Below are positions 47,580-59,269 of a stretch of DNA of 64,000 nucleotides, piece by piece. The DNA is taken from NCBI GenBank assembly GCA_009767595.1, contig VSDK01025490.1:75166-139165 (forward strand), in the 5' to 3' direction. The DNA is from Symbiodinium kawagutii (lineage: Eukaryota; Sar; Dinophyceae; Suessiales; Symbiodiniaceae). Position numbers and translations under genes: made by a program. The notes under the pieces were generated by a model that worked only from the letters and a program-made list of their open reading frames with translations, had not been told where the DNA came from and searched no databases. The stretch's first letter is position 1. Each line of letters starts with the position of its first letter.

Positions 47580-48041
47580 TTAGAGATCAATTCTTGACAT
47601 GAAGATATTTTGATGCAGGGGCCCTGCAGGGGGTTCACCTAGAGCACCAAAGTGACACTTTTTCCTCGATGGGGACGAAGCCGTTTCCTGAGTCGCTGTC
47701 GATAGGACCTGCAGCACAATGTCTTCCTGGGTGCAGGCCGCATGCTGCGTTGATGACGAAGATTTATCTGATCTAAACTGGACCGACATGGACCGACATG
47801 GACCGACTTTCAATGAGAGGAGATCAATCCAAGAACCCCCTTGCAATTCTGTTGTGAATGGTCGTGATAATGGTAGCCAGAAAAACGAAGCAGCGGCTGT
47901 GTCTTTGAGACTGCTCATTTTATCTTCGAGAAGGTCCAGGGGATCTAGCGTTGAAAGAAGAGGATTCACAGAGACTGATGGCAATGGCCGTTTAAGATAG
48001 CTTACATCCGCATGATACTTGCGAATGCCAAAACGACACAA
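47580..48041 (-). CDS. Unassigned minus-strand open frame, 153 codons (doubtful)
   Basis: Contains SLKDTAAASFFWLPLSRPFT. The plus strand is also open for 93 codons (47719-48000, containing MSSWVQAACCVDDEDLSDL), and a short tandem repeat (atggaccgac x3) sits at about 47785-47813. Either strand or neither may code. Confidence 0.25.
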   Translation of the reverse strand: MCRFGIRKYHADVSYLKRPLPSVSVNPLLSTLDPLDLLEDKMSSLKDTAAASFFWLPLSRPFTTELQGGSWIDLLSLKVGPCRSMSVQFRSDKSSSSTQHAACTQEDIVLQVLSTATQETASSPSRKKCHFGALGEPPAGPLHQNIFMSRIDL

Positions 48042-48797
48042 TTGTTGCTCACTACGGGCATTCTTTGGTTGTGTTGCAAATTCGGAAATCGTGTTGAACA
48101 GAGCTGTGAACCTGGATTTTTGTTCAACCGAAAAACAATTTCACCATTTATGCCATTGCATGTGGAACGGTAGGCATATTTTCGACATGTTGATGTCTTT
48201 GTGCCAGGGACACAAGGTACTTGTACTTACACATAAACACGCATCAATGTGCGTACGCATCACCATGACAACTTCTGTCATTGTGATAATATGTTTAGTG
48301 ATTGGAAATGGTTTACATGTATTCTTTGAACATTATTTCATGAGACATATTTTGTTCTAAATTTGTTGTTTCAATCATACCTCAATTCGAATGTACACTC
48401 AAATACACTTTGATTTTCTATTGATTCTCTGTTCATGATCTACTCTACAATATCACTTCTTCATGGAATATTTCCATCATGTACACTTATCCACTGTCTT
48501 AACATCTCCACCATTTACATATCACTTAGATATCAACGTTGTACATAAATCATGTGTTTCTTAAACAAAATAGATGAAGTGAAGATCTCCGTGATTTATC
48601 TACATGGCTATTTTTCCGTGATCTATGTAGATAAATAGTCATGAAATGAATCGAAATGAGGGTTATCCATCATCTTTTTCATCATCTTGAGATGATTAAC
48701 CACTCAAGTTGCATCATCTTTATCTTAGTCTATGTAGATAAATAGTCATTAGCATGATGAACCACTCAACTTGCATCATCTCACAAGCAGATGTCAG
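48042..48797. other. AT-rich, no gene recognised
   Basis: A frame at 48019-48360 plus is open for 113 codons, but it lacks family features and reads like AT-rich non-coding DNA. Repeated blocks such as tatgtagataaatagtcat occur at 48624 and 48732. Confidence 0.5.
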
Positions 48798-48870
48798 GGT
48801 CAAGCTGCTCTGCGAGGCCCCGAGGCTCCTCCCGGCTCGGATAGCCAAGGCAGTGAAGTGCCTTAGCGGA
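48798..48870 (+). CDS. Candidate short exon, possibly of the RING gene
   Basis: A GC-rich island after gatgtcag. Two frames read as protein (GQAALRGPEAPPGSDSQGSE or VKLLCEAPRLLPARIAKAVK), so the frame is undecided. Confidence 0.3.
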
Positions 48871-48895
48871 ACGTAACGACCCAGCCAGGTGGTTT

Positions 48896-49030
48896 CGAAA
48901 AAGCCATAGGGAGCTCCAAAAAATGTGGTTGCTTAAAAGAGCCCCCCCCCACCCAAGAATAGTTGGTTTCTTAGTAAAAATGGTTCTATACTTGGATGAT
49001 TTGGGGGTCCCCCTATTTTCAGACATGCCC
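48896..49030. repeat. MITE-like element, right end intact
   Basis: Ends gggggtccccctattttcag then acatgcccat, the reverse complement of the family left end. The left side starts gtttcgaaaa and contains a C9 run; the copy is degenerate. Confidence 0.6.
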
Positions 49031-49160
49031 ATATGATTAGAGCAAGTGGCTGAATGAACGCGAATGGCTTCCCAGTACCGAAGTGCGATGGCTTATGGCT
49101 TGAGTACCATATCATTGATATTCAGCAAGAAACTCGTACACATTCACTTACACATACCAG

Positions 49161-49245
49161 CAACGAGTATCGAACAAGGCCAACTTCGGATCTGCGGAAG
49201 GGTTGGAGGCGACCGGGCCAGAGATGGTCAAGACTGGAGTTTGGT
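49161..49245 (+). CDS. Candidate exon, possibly of the RING gene
   Basis: After cataccag the frame reads QRVSNKANFGSAEGLEATGP and EMVKTG. A GC donor after LE (TTG GAG|gc) would give phase 0, compatible with the candidate exon at 50512. Confidence 0.35.
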
Positions 49246-49288
49246 GTTTCTGGCTGGTCATCTTCTACCAATCAATCCCAAACAATAG

Positions 49289-50466
49289 TTAAGCTATGAT
49301 ACCAAACAGCATGAAGTATGATACTAGCATCATAACCAACTATGATACTAAGCATCATGAACAACTATGATACTAGCATCATAACCAACTATGATACTAA
49401 GCATCATTAGCAACTATGATACTAAGCATCATGAACAACTATGATACTAGCATCATAACCAACTATGATACTAAGCATCATTAGCAACTATGATACTAAG
49501 CATCATGAACAACTATGATACTAGCATCATAACCAACTATGATACTAAGCATCATTAGCAACTATGATACTAAGCATCATGAACAACTATGATACTAGCA
49601 TCATAACCAACTATGGTACTAAGCATCATTAGCAACTATGATACTAAGCATCATGAACAACTATGATACTAGCATCATAACCAACTATGGTACTAAGCAT
49701 CATTAGCAACTATGATACTAAGCATCATGAACAACTATGATACTAGCATCATAACCAACTATGGTACTAAGCATCATTAGCAACTATGATACTAAGCATC
49801 ATGAACAACTATGATACTAGCATCATAACCAACTATGGTACTAAGCATCATTAGCAACTATGATACTAAGCATCATGAACAACTATGATACTAGCATCAT
49901 AACCAACTATGGTACTAAGCATCATTAGCAACTATGATACTAAGCATCATGAACAACTATGATACTAGCATCATAACCAACTATGGTACTAAGCATCATT
50001 AGCAACTATGATACTAAGCATCATGAACAACTATGATACTAGCATCATAACCAACTATGGTACTAAGCATCATTAGCAACTATGATACTAAGCATCATGA
50101 ACAACTATGATACTAGCATCATAACCAACTATGGTACTAAGCATCATTAGCAACTATGATACTAAGCATCATGAACAACTATGATACTAGCATCATAACC
50201 AACTATGGTACTAAGCATCATTAGCAACTATGATACTAAGCATCATGAACAACTATGATACTAGCATCATAACCAACTATGGTACTAAGCATCATTAGCA
50301 ACTATGATACTAAGCATCATGAACAACTATGATACTAGCATCATAACCAACTATGGTACTAAGCATCATTAGCAACTATGATACTAAGCATCATGAACAA
50401 CTATGATACTAGCATCATAACCAACTATGATACTAAGCATCATTAGCAACTATGATACTAAGCCAC
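49289..50466. repeat. 74-bp tandem repeat, about 16 copies
   Basis: The unit consists of three related parts of about 24-25 bp (aactatgatactaagcatca, aactatgatactagcatcat, aactatggtactaagcatca). Early and last copies have gatact where the central block has ggtact in the third part. Central copies are nearly identical. Confidence 0.97.
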
Positions 50467-50511
50467 CCATGGTCAGTTGGTCATCATCGGAACTAGCCGA
50501 ACAGCACTGAG

Positions 50512-50573
50512 GCCACTTCCGCCGAGCCCACCTCGGCTGAGGAGGTGACACAGGCGCGCGATGTGTTTTCGAG
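50512..50573 (+). CDS. Candidate exon, possibly of the RING gene
   Basis: After cactgag the frame reads ATSAEPTSAEEVTQARDVFS and ends in phase 2 before a GT donor. Directly follows the 74-bp array. Confidence 0.4.
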
Positions 50574-50810
50574 GTCCTGACCGGTCCTCGTCGTCGTTCG
50601 GTCACGGGGACGGTTACGGGTTGCACCCTGTTTCAATGATGCAACCATTGATATTGATATTGGTATTGATATTTCATGGTTAATTCTTAGTTGTTGGCTA
50701 AGATTCATCGCAAACTAGGAATTCACCATTGATATTGATAAATAATCAGCCAACAATCCCAGAATCAGCCGTCATTAATCGCAGTTGGCCAATCGTTCGC
50801 CGTGGTTAGC

Positions 50811-50920
50811 CACGGCTCCGCCAGAGACCGTCACGTTGCGCTGCTGTCAGGCACGGCAGCGGGCCCCGGCCGTGCTATCCAAGTCGGAGGACGAGACCAG
50901 ATGCGCACCTGAAGCACTCA
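50811..50920 (+). CDS. Candidate exon, frame undecided
   Basis: A GC-rich block after ggttag. One frame contains ARQRAPAVLSKSEDETR; another, which fits the phase of the exon at 50512, contains HVALLSGTAAGPGRAIQVGG. It is likely coding on the plus strand. Confidence 0.35.
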
Positions 50921-51039
50921 CTGACCAGGCTATGGGTCAAGGCTTTAACGAACCAATTTCATGGGGGATAATAAGGGGAACAATGGTTAACCAGCAATAA
51001 TAGTGGATGATAGTGGATTTTCATGGGGGATAATAACCA

Positions 51040-51660
51040 GCAATAATAGTGGGAAAAGAATGGTTGATGATAGGGGAACCAGGGGTACGGGGTTTTGACT
51101 AACAAATTACTGACCACTAGAACTTCACATATGGCGAGCTGGGTCAATATTAACCAACAATAATGGTGGATGATAACCAACAAAACTATAGGTAAAACAG
51201 TGGTTAATGATAGGGGAACCAGGGGTACGGGGTTTTGACTAACAAACTACTGACCACTAGAACTTCACATATGGCGAGCTGGGTCAATATTAACCAACAA
51301 TAATGGTGGATGATAACCAACAAAACTATAGGTAAAACAGTGGTTAATGATAGGGGAACCAGGGATACGGGGTTTTGACTAACAAACTACTGACCACTAG
51401 AACTTCACATATGGCGAGCTGGGTCAATATTAACCAACAATAATGGTGGATGATAACCAACAAAACTATAGGTAAAACAGTGGGTAATGATAGGGGAACC
51501 AGGGGTACGGGGTTTTGACTAACAAACTACTGACCACTAGAACTTCACATATGGCGAGCTGTGTCAATAATAACCAACAATAATGGTGGATGATAACCAA
51601 CAAAACTATAGGTAAAACAGTGGTTAATGATAGGGGAACCAGGGGTACCGGGTTTTGACC
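51040..51660. repeat. 140-bp tandem repeat, about 4.4 copies
   Basis: Atggcgagctgggtcaat recurs at 51131, 51271, 51411 and (as gctgtgtcaat) 51551, exactly 140 bp apart. Copies are nearly identical. Each contains gataggggaaccaggggtac and gttttgactaacaaactact. A related single sequence occurs at 30250-30285 (ggggtacagggttttgaccc). Confidence 0.95.
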
Positions 51661-52258
51661 CACAGCCAAATAGGCATTGATGAAGTGAGTGCTCACAAGT
51701 AGATTGTTGGTTCATCATGGTAAATCCATGTTTCTCATTGACACTGGTCACTGGTTTACAGTTACTTTGGATGGTTCCCCGTTGTTGGAAATTAACATTG
51801 GCAATCACTGAAATACAGAGAAATGATAATCCTTAGTCACTTTATAATGTATTAACCACACAGTAACCATGGATTAACCAGTGTTGATTAGTTCTTGTCA
51901 GACGTTTTATAGACACTTTATTTTGAACCTTTGGCTGTGACTAACGATTTGTTGACCATTTGTTATTGATTCACAAACCATTTATCAACCAATGATTAGC
52001 GGTGATCAAACGCTGCTTAAACATTTTTGGACCGTGTTTTTAAATGTGATTCATCAACAATTTGTTAGCCATCATTCATTGTAGATGAGCATCGATCATC
52101 ATGAGCAAACTAGACAGCAGTGCAAATAAACATGCTCCGTTCATCATCAGAAGCCATCACTGGTAGCTATCATCAATCATCCTGAACCAAACTTTAGTCA
52201 ATTCCTTGCATATGTCCGATCATTGTCTGGTGATTGATCTTAGTATCATTACCAGCAG
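51661..52258. other. AT-rich, no gene recognised
   Basis: Degenerate ttaaccat/atcaacc repeats of the kind that fill introns elsewhere in the window. Confidence 0.6.
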
Positions 52259-55200
52259 GTGTTATAGCCATAGTGGAGGCACTATGGCAGAGAGGTTCAA
52301 GTCCCAGGTGGAGTCGAAACTTCGGAAACGCACAGCTTCATTGTTCTTTTCCAGTGGGAGTATCCTCTGGTCGATTATTCCGTCAAGGAGAATCTCTATT
52401 TGCGGAAAAACATGGAGAATCTGCGAAAACAGAAGCGCCACTTGCAGCAGCAGGCGCAATGAGGGATGGCTTTCCAGTGTCCCAGCGATCCATCCAGATT
52501 TCTAAGTATCTTTGGTATACAGCTTGGCTGAAGTTTGTCGGATGACGCAGCAATTGTTTTGACCACATGTTCTGTTGCAAGTTTGCCGATTGCACCATCA
52601 TTCAAGAGCACCGGGTGTGCCGTTGGTACGGTATTGTTGGTAGGTGGAGAGCATCGAAACTCGCTTGAGAAATGTGGAAGCACAGAAGCTGCAGTACCAG
52701 AAGCTCTTTGAGGACGGGGCTTGAGCCAGGCTTGGGCAGCAATCAAACCCTCGATTGATTTGGGAGGTCATCCAACAATTGTTTCAATTGTGTAAGAAGC
52801 TGGGGATGGCTCTGTGCGCAAAGTTTCAGATGTCACTGGACTGCCGGATAGCCTACTGCAAAAACTCTCATTTGACCAAAAAGAAGCAAAAGGAAAGGAT
52901 TCGAATCGCAAGAAATTCCATCTCCTCGCCTGCAGGAATCGCAAGGAAGTTATGTTTTTGGCGGTGAAGGTGTGGCTACTGATCCGCAAGTCTGCCTAGC
53001 CATTGGTTGTGATAGCTTCAAGGAGGATCTTGGTGACTTGTGACCTACATGACTTGGGCCCGGACGAACACCCGTTGCCCCGGACCTTGCCTTCTCGTAG
53101 GCTCAGAATTTGCAACGGTTGTCAGGCCGTGATCTGGAGATCACAGGGCTTCACCAGCAACTGGCAGCGCTACTGATGTTGAAGGCCGCAGCGGTGCAAT
53201 TTGGAGGTGAAAGTGAAGGTCATTGAATGGCTAATTAGGAGGCACAAGTTGGGGTCACAAGTCCCTTGGTCACACATCATCATGATTCTCTATGTCTTCC
53301 GATGCACAAGTTTTTTTTCGGGGACAAGATTGCATCAGAAAATGACTTGAAATCACACAGCTGACTCGGAAAGCTCTACCGCAATTTGCCTGGAGACAAC
53401 GATCAAAGAGGTCCCCCTTGATTCATTCGATTCTTGGGGTTTTGCAGGATGCCTTGAACTCCGAAAACCTGGAACTTCAAGCGAGGATCAAGGCCAGGGG
53501 AAGTGGGAAGGACTTGCCAAGACTCTGGGGATTTCTGTTTTTTTACATCTTTTGGATTCCTGGGGGTTACTGTACTTTTTTTCTTACATCTGGGGAGTAC
53601 TCCAAGCAAAGCACAGACCGGATTGCATGCCACCTTTTGGGGCAACATTTCTCTGGCCCCATTTGAAGATCCCTGGTTGCTCGGCTGTTGGGGTACGACC
53701 TCGCTTGTTGGAACTCTTCCACTCTGGATGGTCGAAAAATCTTCACCACCAACTTTAGTACCACCATTTCCAGTTGTTGCTAACTGGTGGAGCACTGAAC
53801 CAATATGACTAAGTACGGCATTGTTGGTTGAATAATCACCAGTAATAGTAGTTCACTAGTTAGGAAAATTGTTCTTTACTAATGCTTAACCATTAAATCA
53901 TGAATATAATTATCAATCACTGCCAATTGGTGATTAATGAAAATGGTTAGTAGCACATCATCAACTAATTACTGATGACTACAATTGTAATGGTAAATGA
54001 CCATTAACTAATGACCAATTAGTTTGTGACAATTAAAATGGTTTGTAACTCAGCATCAAGGCTGGTAACCATCATCATGTGAATGGTTAATCAAGGATGA
54101 TTGTGGGGTACCCCTATGCTGTGAGAAACAACCAACTCGTAACCATTATCTAACAATTCACCAACCATTATATATATATATATATATACACAAATAAATA
54201 CTACTAATTAGTTTATCAAAGTGTTTAGGAATCAAACATCAACCAGTTGATGGTTAGTACCCATTAATCACCATGGTGGTATTTGAGCAGATAGTTTGAG
54301 AATATCAACTAGTATCAACCACAGTGGACCATCACCATGTTTTTTTTTGACCCCTAATCGGTCAACAGCTTGTACCCATTAACAGCCCTCGTTGATGGTT
54401 AGTACCCATCAATAGCCCTCATTAATCAACCAGTTGATGCTTAGATTGTTGAACCATCAACAACCATTCGTCGGTGCTCTCCAGGGCCTGGAAGATGAAA
54501 AATCTCGGCGGAGTCCAGCGGCTGCTTGCGTGCTGTGGCAGCGATAGCGGGGGACATGGCACCAGGCGACCGGAAGGCACCAACCAGGCAAGCATGCAAC
54601 CAATCAAGCAACTAACTAACCAAAGAAGCAACCATGGTTAATGAAGACTTATGATGGTAAGTAATGGTCAATAGTTACTTGCAATTGCTAGCATCCAACA
54701 AGAAACTAACCAAGCGGTTATAGTTGCTATATTTGTGTCGTTCTTGGTCATTGATGATCTTCAGCCATCACAAGTCAACCAGCCAAGAATATACTAGTTG
54801 GTTATGCCAACCTGATCACATTTGGGTGCATCATTATACACTGGCCGACTGTGAGAACAGCTAACCAGGTTCACAAAAGACTAGCCAACAAGAATGGTAC
54901 AATTGCTAGGGATATCACCATTGCTGCATCGATTTCTAACGAATCAAAACAAGAACAAACAGAAACCATGGGAATCGTCGAAGAATTCTCTCTTTGTGAG
55001 CCGCAGTTACCTTTTTGGCTTCTTTCTGGGAATTCCTTTTTGAGCGCACGCACTCAAGTCTCAGAACTGATTGTTTTGTGTTGAAAATTGGCATCATGGA
55101 ACCACGGAGTGTTGGGGAAAGGGGGACTTCTTGCAATTCCAAGTGCTCTCAAAATGTGGCACCTTGAGGTAATTTGCATGGAGAACCTGGCAAATGTCAC

Positions 55201-55745
55201 GCTCTGAGTTGCAGAGTTCCGTGCGAATCAAAGCAGATAGACCTGCTCTGGATATCAAATTTTGGGGTGCAGGGGGAAGTCTCAAATTCATTTTCTGGAG
55301 TGGTTCGAGGCTGGTACAGAAGGCTTGAGGAATATGTCTTGAGGAATACGTATATGGGGGAACGTTTGAAAGCAGTAGCTTCTTTGAATCTTGCCGAGAA
55401 AGCGCATCTCAAATTGCCAGAGAGAAGAAAGTGTAAAAGGACATACTGATGCGACTTACGGTAGTCGGTTTGCCTCAGTCCCTTTGCCCGGCTGTAACTG
55501 ACAGCACTGGTGGTGCTGAGCTGTCCAGGTGGTTTGCTTGCCGTGCAAACATTTAGCTCTTTGCAGCTTCTGCAGCAAGTTCCTGGGTTGCAGGCTTTAG
55601 CCGTCACTGCTACTGCTGTTCATGTTGTTGATGACAATATCGTTGCTGTTGAAGATGACGCTGATGGCGTCGTTGTCGTGTTTTGATGTTGATGACGATG
55701 TGGGAGTTGTCGTTGATGCTGTGTTGATGATGATGGTGTTGTTGT

Positions 55746-55777
<32 letters not shown>

Positions 55778-56474
55778 TTGTGGTTGTTGTTGATGATGTT
55801 GACGATGATGTTGACGATGATGTTGATGTTGCCGTTGTTGTCGATGATGGTGTTGAGATATTGATGATGTTATCGTCCTTGTTGTTGAGCATGTTATCCT
55901 TGTTCTTGTGATTTGTGTTGTTGACAATGTTCCCACTGTATTTGTCGTCGATGTTGATGATGCCGTCTTGATTGCCGTTGATGTTGTCGTTGTTTGTGTT
56001 GTTGTTATTGATGGCGTGGTGGGTGTTTGTGCTGTTGATGGGATCGTCGTTGTCGTTTTTTGTCGTTGTTGTTTTTTGTCGTTGTTGATCGTGTTGTTGT
56101 TGATTATGCCTTTGACAATGTTGATGGTACTGTCAAAGATGATGTTGATGGTGTTGACTGTTGACGATATTGATGATATTGTTATCTTAGTGGTCGTCGT
56201 CGTGGTCGTGGTCGTTGTTAGTTGTTGCTGTCATTGTTGCTGCTGCAGCAAGCTTTTTTGACAGCGATTTATCGACTGCCTTGAGAAACATTTCCTATCC
56301 TTCGAATTTGAACATGGACCTCCATGGTGTGCTCACACAGCAGATGAACATGGTCAAACCAACTCAAGTCAACCCTGCAGTCGGCCATCACTGAGGCACA
56401 CCTACGGGGAAGGCAGCACATGCCCCATTTGTCGCGGTTCCATCAATGACCGAATGCTGATCTACATGCCCTGA
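52259..56474 (+). CDS. Coiled-coil RING-finger protein, probable E3 ubiquitin ligase
   Basis: Exons that join in phase: 52259-52307, 52355-52453, 52644-52712, 53101-53184, 53448-53492, 54485-54537, then one unidentified small exon, 55529-55593 and 56396-56474 (TGA). The first exons encode heptad-like helices: VKENLYLRKNMENLRKQKRH, VESIETRLRNVEAQKLQYQK, RDLEITGLHQQLAALL, DALNSENLELQARIK. The exon ending at 54537 closes with AAACVL plus a split TG., giving the first Cys pair CxxC. Exon 55529 gives CLPCKHLALCSFC and the last exon STCPICRGSINDRMLIYMP, together a C3HC4-type RING at the very C-terminus. Such proteins recruit E2 enzymes and ubiquitinate targets. The 5' end is unknown; candidate exons at 48798-50920 may belong. 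The mini-exon between the two RING halves was not found, and an exon may also be missing between 52712 and 53101. Confidence 0.65.
55680..56230. repeat. gttgatgat-type trinucleotide repeats in the last RING intron
   Basis: Long runs of gat, gtt and tcg triplets (for example gatgatgatgatgatgat near 55750) fill the intron 55594-56395 and produce spurious open frames on both strands. Confidence 0.9.
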
Positions 56475-57354
56475 GTCCAGTTCCCTCGGACGGAAACCGA
56501 AAGGATGTCCACCATTAAGTCATAAAAGGTTCTTTCAACGCATCACCACTGTAATTTCCAGCAATGATGCAGGAACTTTCAACAGAGATTGAAGGCCTCC
56601 TGTGATTTTTGCTCCTTGCAAGTGCTTGAACTACTTAGATTGTTGTGGTGGTTATCATTTCTGATATGGGATTCATGTAACCGCTGCAGTAGATCTTCAT
56701 CGTACTTGGTCGTTGGGACTGAGTGATCCATGATGAACAACTGTAGCTATTGGATGGGAAAGCAGCAGATATCGTGGAATGGGTGGTGCTTTACTATGGA
56801 TCATTATGGGCTGCAAGGCGTTGATCGCGCACTAGGACATCCGCAGCAAAATGCACTGGGCTGCTCCAAGCATAAATTGCAGCCAGACTACTTTTTCAGT
56901 GCACTCTCATGATATACCATGATGCATGATAATCCAAAGAAATATCATTTTCATCCACAAAATCAGCACACGTACACAAAAAGTACCCATCGCGAAGCAT
57001 GTGATGACACTTTTAGTTTCAGCAGCTGGTGCTCTGATCTGAATGTCATGGTAGAATTTTCAGCCATGATGCTTGCAAGTTGGAAGTGAATTCCACTAAC
57101 TTGTACTGTTAAGAATCCTCCATAGACTTAGAGGTTAGACTTCCATGGTCACCTTTTCTGAAAGAATAGCATTGTAGCACTGGTGGATATATGGATATTG
57201 GCCAATTATTAACAATTGGTCATGGCCAATCATGGCTAACTAAGGGTTTACAATGGTTGAGAATGTTTGGATGTTCTTGACCTGGTTATGACACTGGTGC
57301 AGCACTGAGACTGGTGCAGACATCCTGCGGTGGCATGAACACATGGAATCGCAG
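56475..57354. other. No gene recognised
   Basis: Downstream of the RING gene. Short frames only. Confidence 0.5.
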
Positions 57355-57527
57355 TCGGACTGTCCCGACAGATCCGGACGGCGGAAATCTTCAAAGCTGG
57401 CGGTGTGACTCCTGATACTTCGATGGTGCACAAGGGCGTCATATTCACTGGCCAGAAAACTGGGCCCCCGTCACAGGTTGCGTTGAAACCGATCGGACTC
57501 CCGCCAGAAAGTTGCCGTACGACGTAG
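57355..57527 (+). CDS. Candidate terminal exon, unassigned
   Basis: After aatcgcag the plus frame contains SRQIRTAEIFKAGGVTPDTS, VHKGVIFTGQKTGPPSQVAL and KPIGLPPESCRTT before TAG. The protein-like sequence suggests a terminal exon. Two minus-strand frames (57248-57586 and 57471-57752) overlap and are less protein-like. No family recognised. Confidence 0.4.
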
Positions 57528-58160
57528 ATCAGGAGTCGCCAGATTGCGTAGTTCGAGTTGCAGTGAGCAGAAGCTACCTGGTTCAACCTGCGCTCGCGTG
57601 AGCAATGTGCAGAGTTGCCCGCAGAAAGCCAATTCGCTTTTGCTCGAATTCACGTCGACCCTGTTTGAGAATACTTCACCGAAATGTAGATCACAGCTGA
57701 ACGTCAATCCAGTTGGTTGAAGTATAGTCGTATATAGCGGGTATGTCCACACCCTTCAAGCCTAACCATAACCCTAAGAAACCTGGGCTTTCAAACCGCG
57801 CTATGACCCTTCAACAATAGGGTTAATCTTCGCATCGGGCAACCTGATCACAACACTCAAAAGCGTGACCCTCAGACGTCCCCTTTGGCCTCCGCGTCTA
57901 TTGTTTCAAATGCAAACCCTTGGCTGTTTCAGTGTAAGGGCAATTTGCGCGCTGGACCTCTGAAGTGAATTTCTGCGCCACGCCTCTAGGGCTAGGGGCC
58001 GAACATTTTTTAAAAGATGTAAGAATGACTTGCGTTAATATTCTCGAAATGTTATATGTAAAATTGCCTGTGCATGTCCAAGATTTTATGCATGTAGACC
58101 TTTGAATTGAACTTCATATCTCATTTCATAGCTCTGAGCCCGGGGCCATTGGTAAACATC
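57528..58160. other. No gene recognised
   Basis: Mixed composition, no repeats of note, no convincing exon. Confidence 0.45.
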
Positions 58161-58169
58161 GTCGTGGGG

Positions 58170-58545
58170 CTTCTATATACAGATAGATATAAATCTGTTT
58201 TCTCATTATTTTCACGGGTTATGCTCCGTGCCAGCGGAGGGACTCCCGTGCATGGAACAGTAATCCTATGATTTCAATTTTGGTATTAACCTTGAATCTT
58301 CACAATTGTGTCGCTTTCAACTAACCGTGGTTGAATTTGCGATTGTTTCAATAGCTTACAGTAGGCTTCATTCTTTTTAATCGCATTCCAACTAACTTTG
58401 CTGCCGCTGAGGTTCCAGTTGGTAGAGTCACTTGTTTGGAAATATAGAAAGCTCCTACCACTTCTAAATACAGATAGATATAAATCTGTTTTCTCATTAT
58501 TTTCAAGGGTTATGCTCCGTGCCAGCGGAGGAACTCCCGACTTGT
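58170..58545. repeat. Direct duplication of about 80 bp, 291 bp apart
   Basis: 58170-58255 and 58461-58546 share acagatagatataaatctgt, ttttctcattattttca and ggttatgctccgtgccagcg with few changes. The first block is itself a small inverted repeat (acagat...atctgt). The second copy leads directly into the 34-bp array. Confidence 0.85.
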
Positions 58546-59250
58546 CAGGACTGACCGAAGAAGCAGAGCAAGGACTAGTCAGAACTGACCAAAGAAGCAG
58601 AGCAAGGACTTGTCAGAACCGACCGAAGAAGCAGAGCAAGGACTTGTCAGAACTGACCGAAGAAGCAGAGCAAGGACTTGTCAGAAAGCAGAGCAAGGAC
58701 TTGTCAGAACTGACCGAAGAAGCAGAGCAAGGACTTGTCAGAACCGACCGAAGAAGCAGAGCAAGGACTTGTCAGAACTGACCGAAGAAGCAGAGCAAGG
58801 ACCTATCAGGCCTGACTGAAGAAGGCAAGGACTTGTCAGAACTGACCGAAGCAGCAGAGCAAGGACTTGTCAGAACAGACCGAAGAAGCAGAGCAAGGAC
58901 TTGTCAGAACTGACCAAAGAAGCAGAGCAAGGACTTGTCAGAACTGACCGAAGAAGCAGAGCAAGGACTTGTCAGAACTGACCGAAGAAGCAGAGCAAGG
59001 ACTTGTCAGAACTGACCGAAGAAGCAGAGCAAGGACTTGTCAGAACTGACCGAAGAAGCAGAGCAAGGACTTGTCAGAACTGACTGAAGAAGCAGAGCAA
59101 GGACTTGTCAGAACTGACTGAAGAAGCAGAGCAAGGACTTGTCAGAACTGGTCGAAGAAGCAGAGCAAGGACTTGTCAGAACTAACTGAAGAAGCAGAGC
59201 AAAGACTTGTCAGAACTGACCGGGGAAGCAGAGCGAGGACTTGTCAAAAC
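58539..59250. repeat. 34-bp tandem repeat, about 20 copies
   Basis: Unit gacttgtcagaactgaccga plus agaagcagagcaag. Because 34 is not a multiple of three, a reading frame passes through all three phases; all are open in the plus direction, giving a repeat protein that alternates DLSELTEEAEQGLVRT-type and RRSRARTCQNRPKKQSK-type blocks. One unit is shortened near 58683 and one is degenerate near 58800. Confidence 0.97.
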
Positions 59251-59269
59251 AGTGGAAGCGGAAAAAGGG

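Noticed and set aside
49289..50466. CRISPR array
   Set aside because: The repeats are contiguous, with no unique spacers and no cas genes, and the DNA is eukaryotic.
52259..52310. tRNA gene (ggttcaagtcc B-box-like block with an A-box-like stretch upstream)
   Set aside because: The two boxes are too close, no cloverleaf can be drawn, and the block fits a coding exon that joins the RING gene in phase.
55610..56261. Poly-Val/poly-Asp/poly-Ser proteins on both strands
   Set aside because: Trinucleotide repeats inside the last intron of the RING gene explain the open frames.
57248..57752. Two overlapping minus-strand genes
   Set aside because: They overlap each other in different frames, lack family features and compete with a better plus-strand frame.
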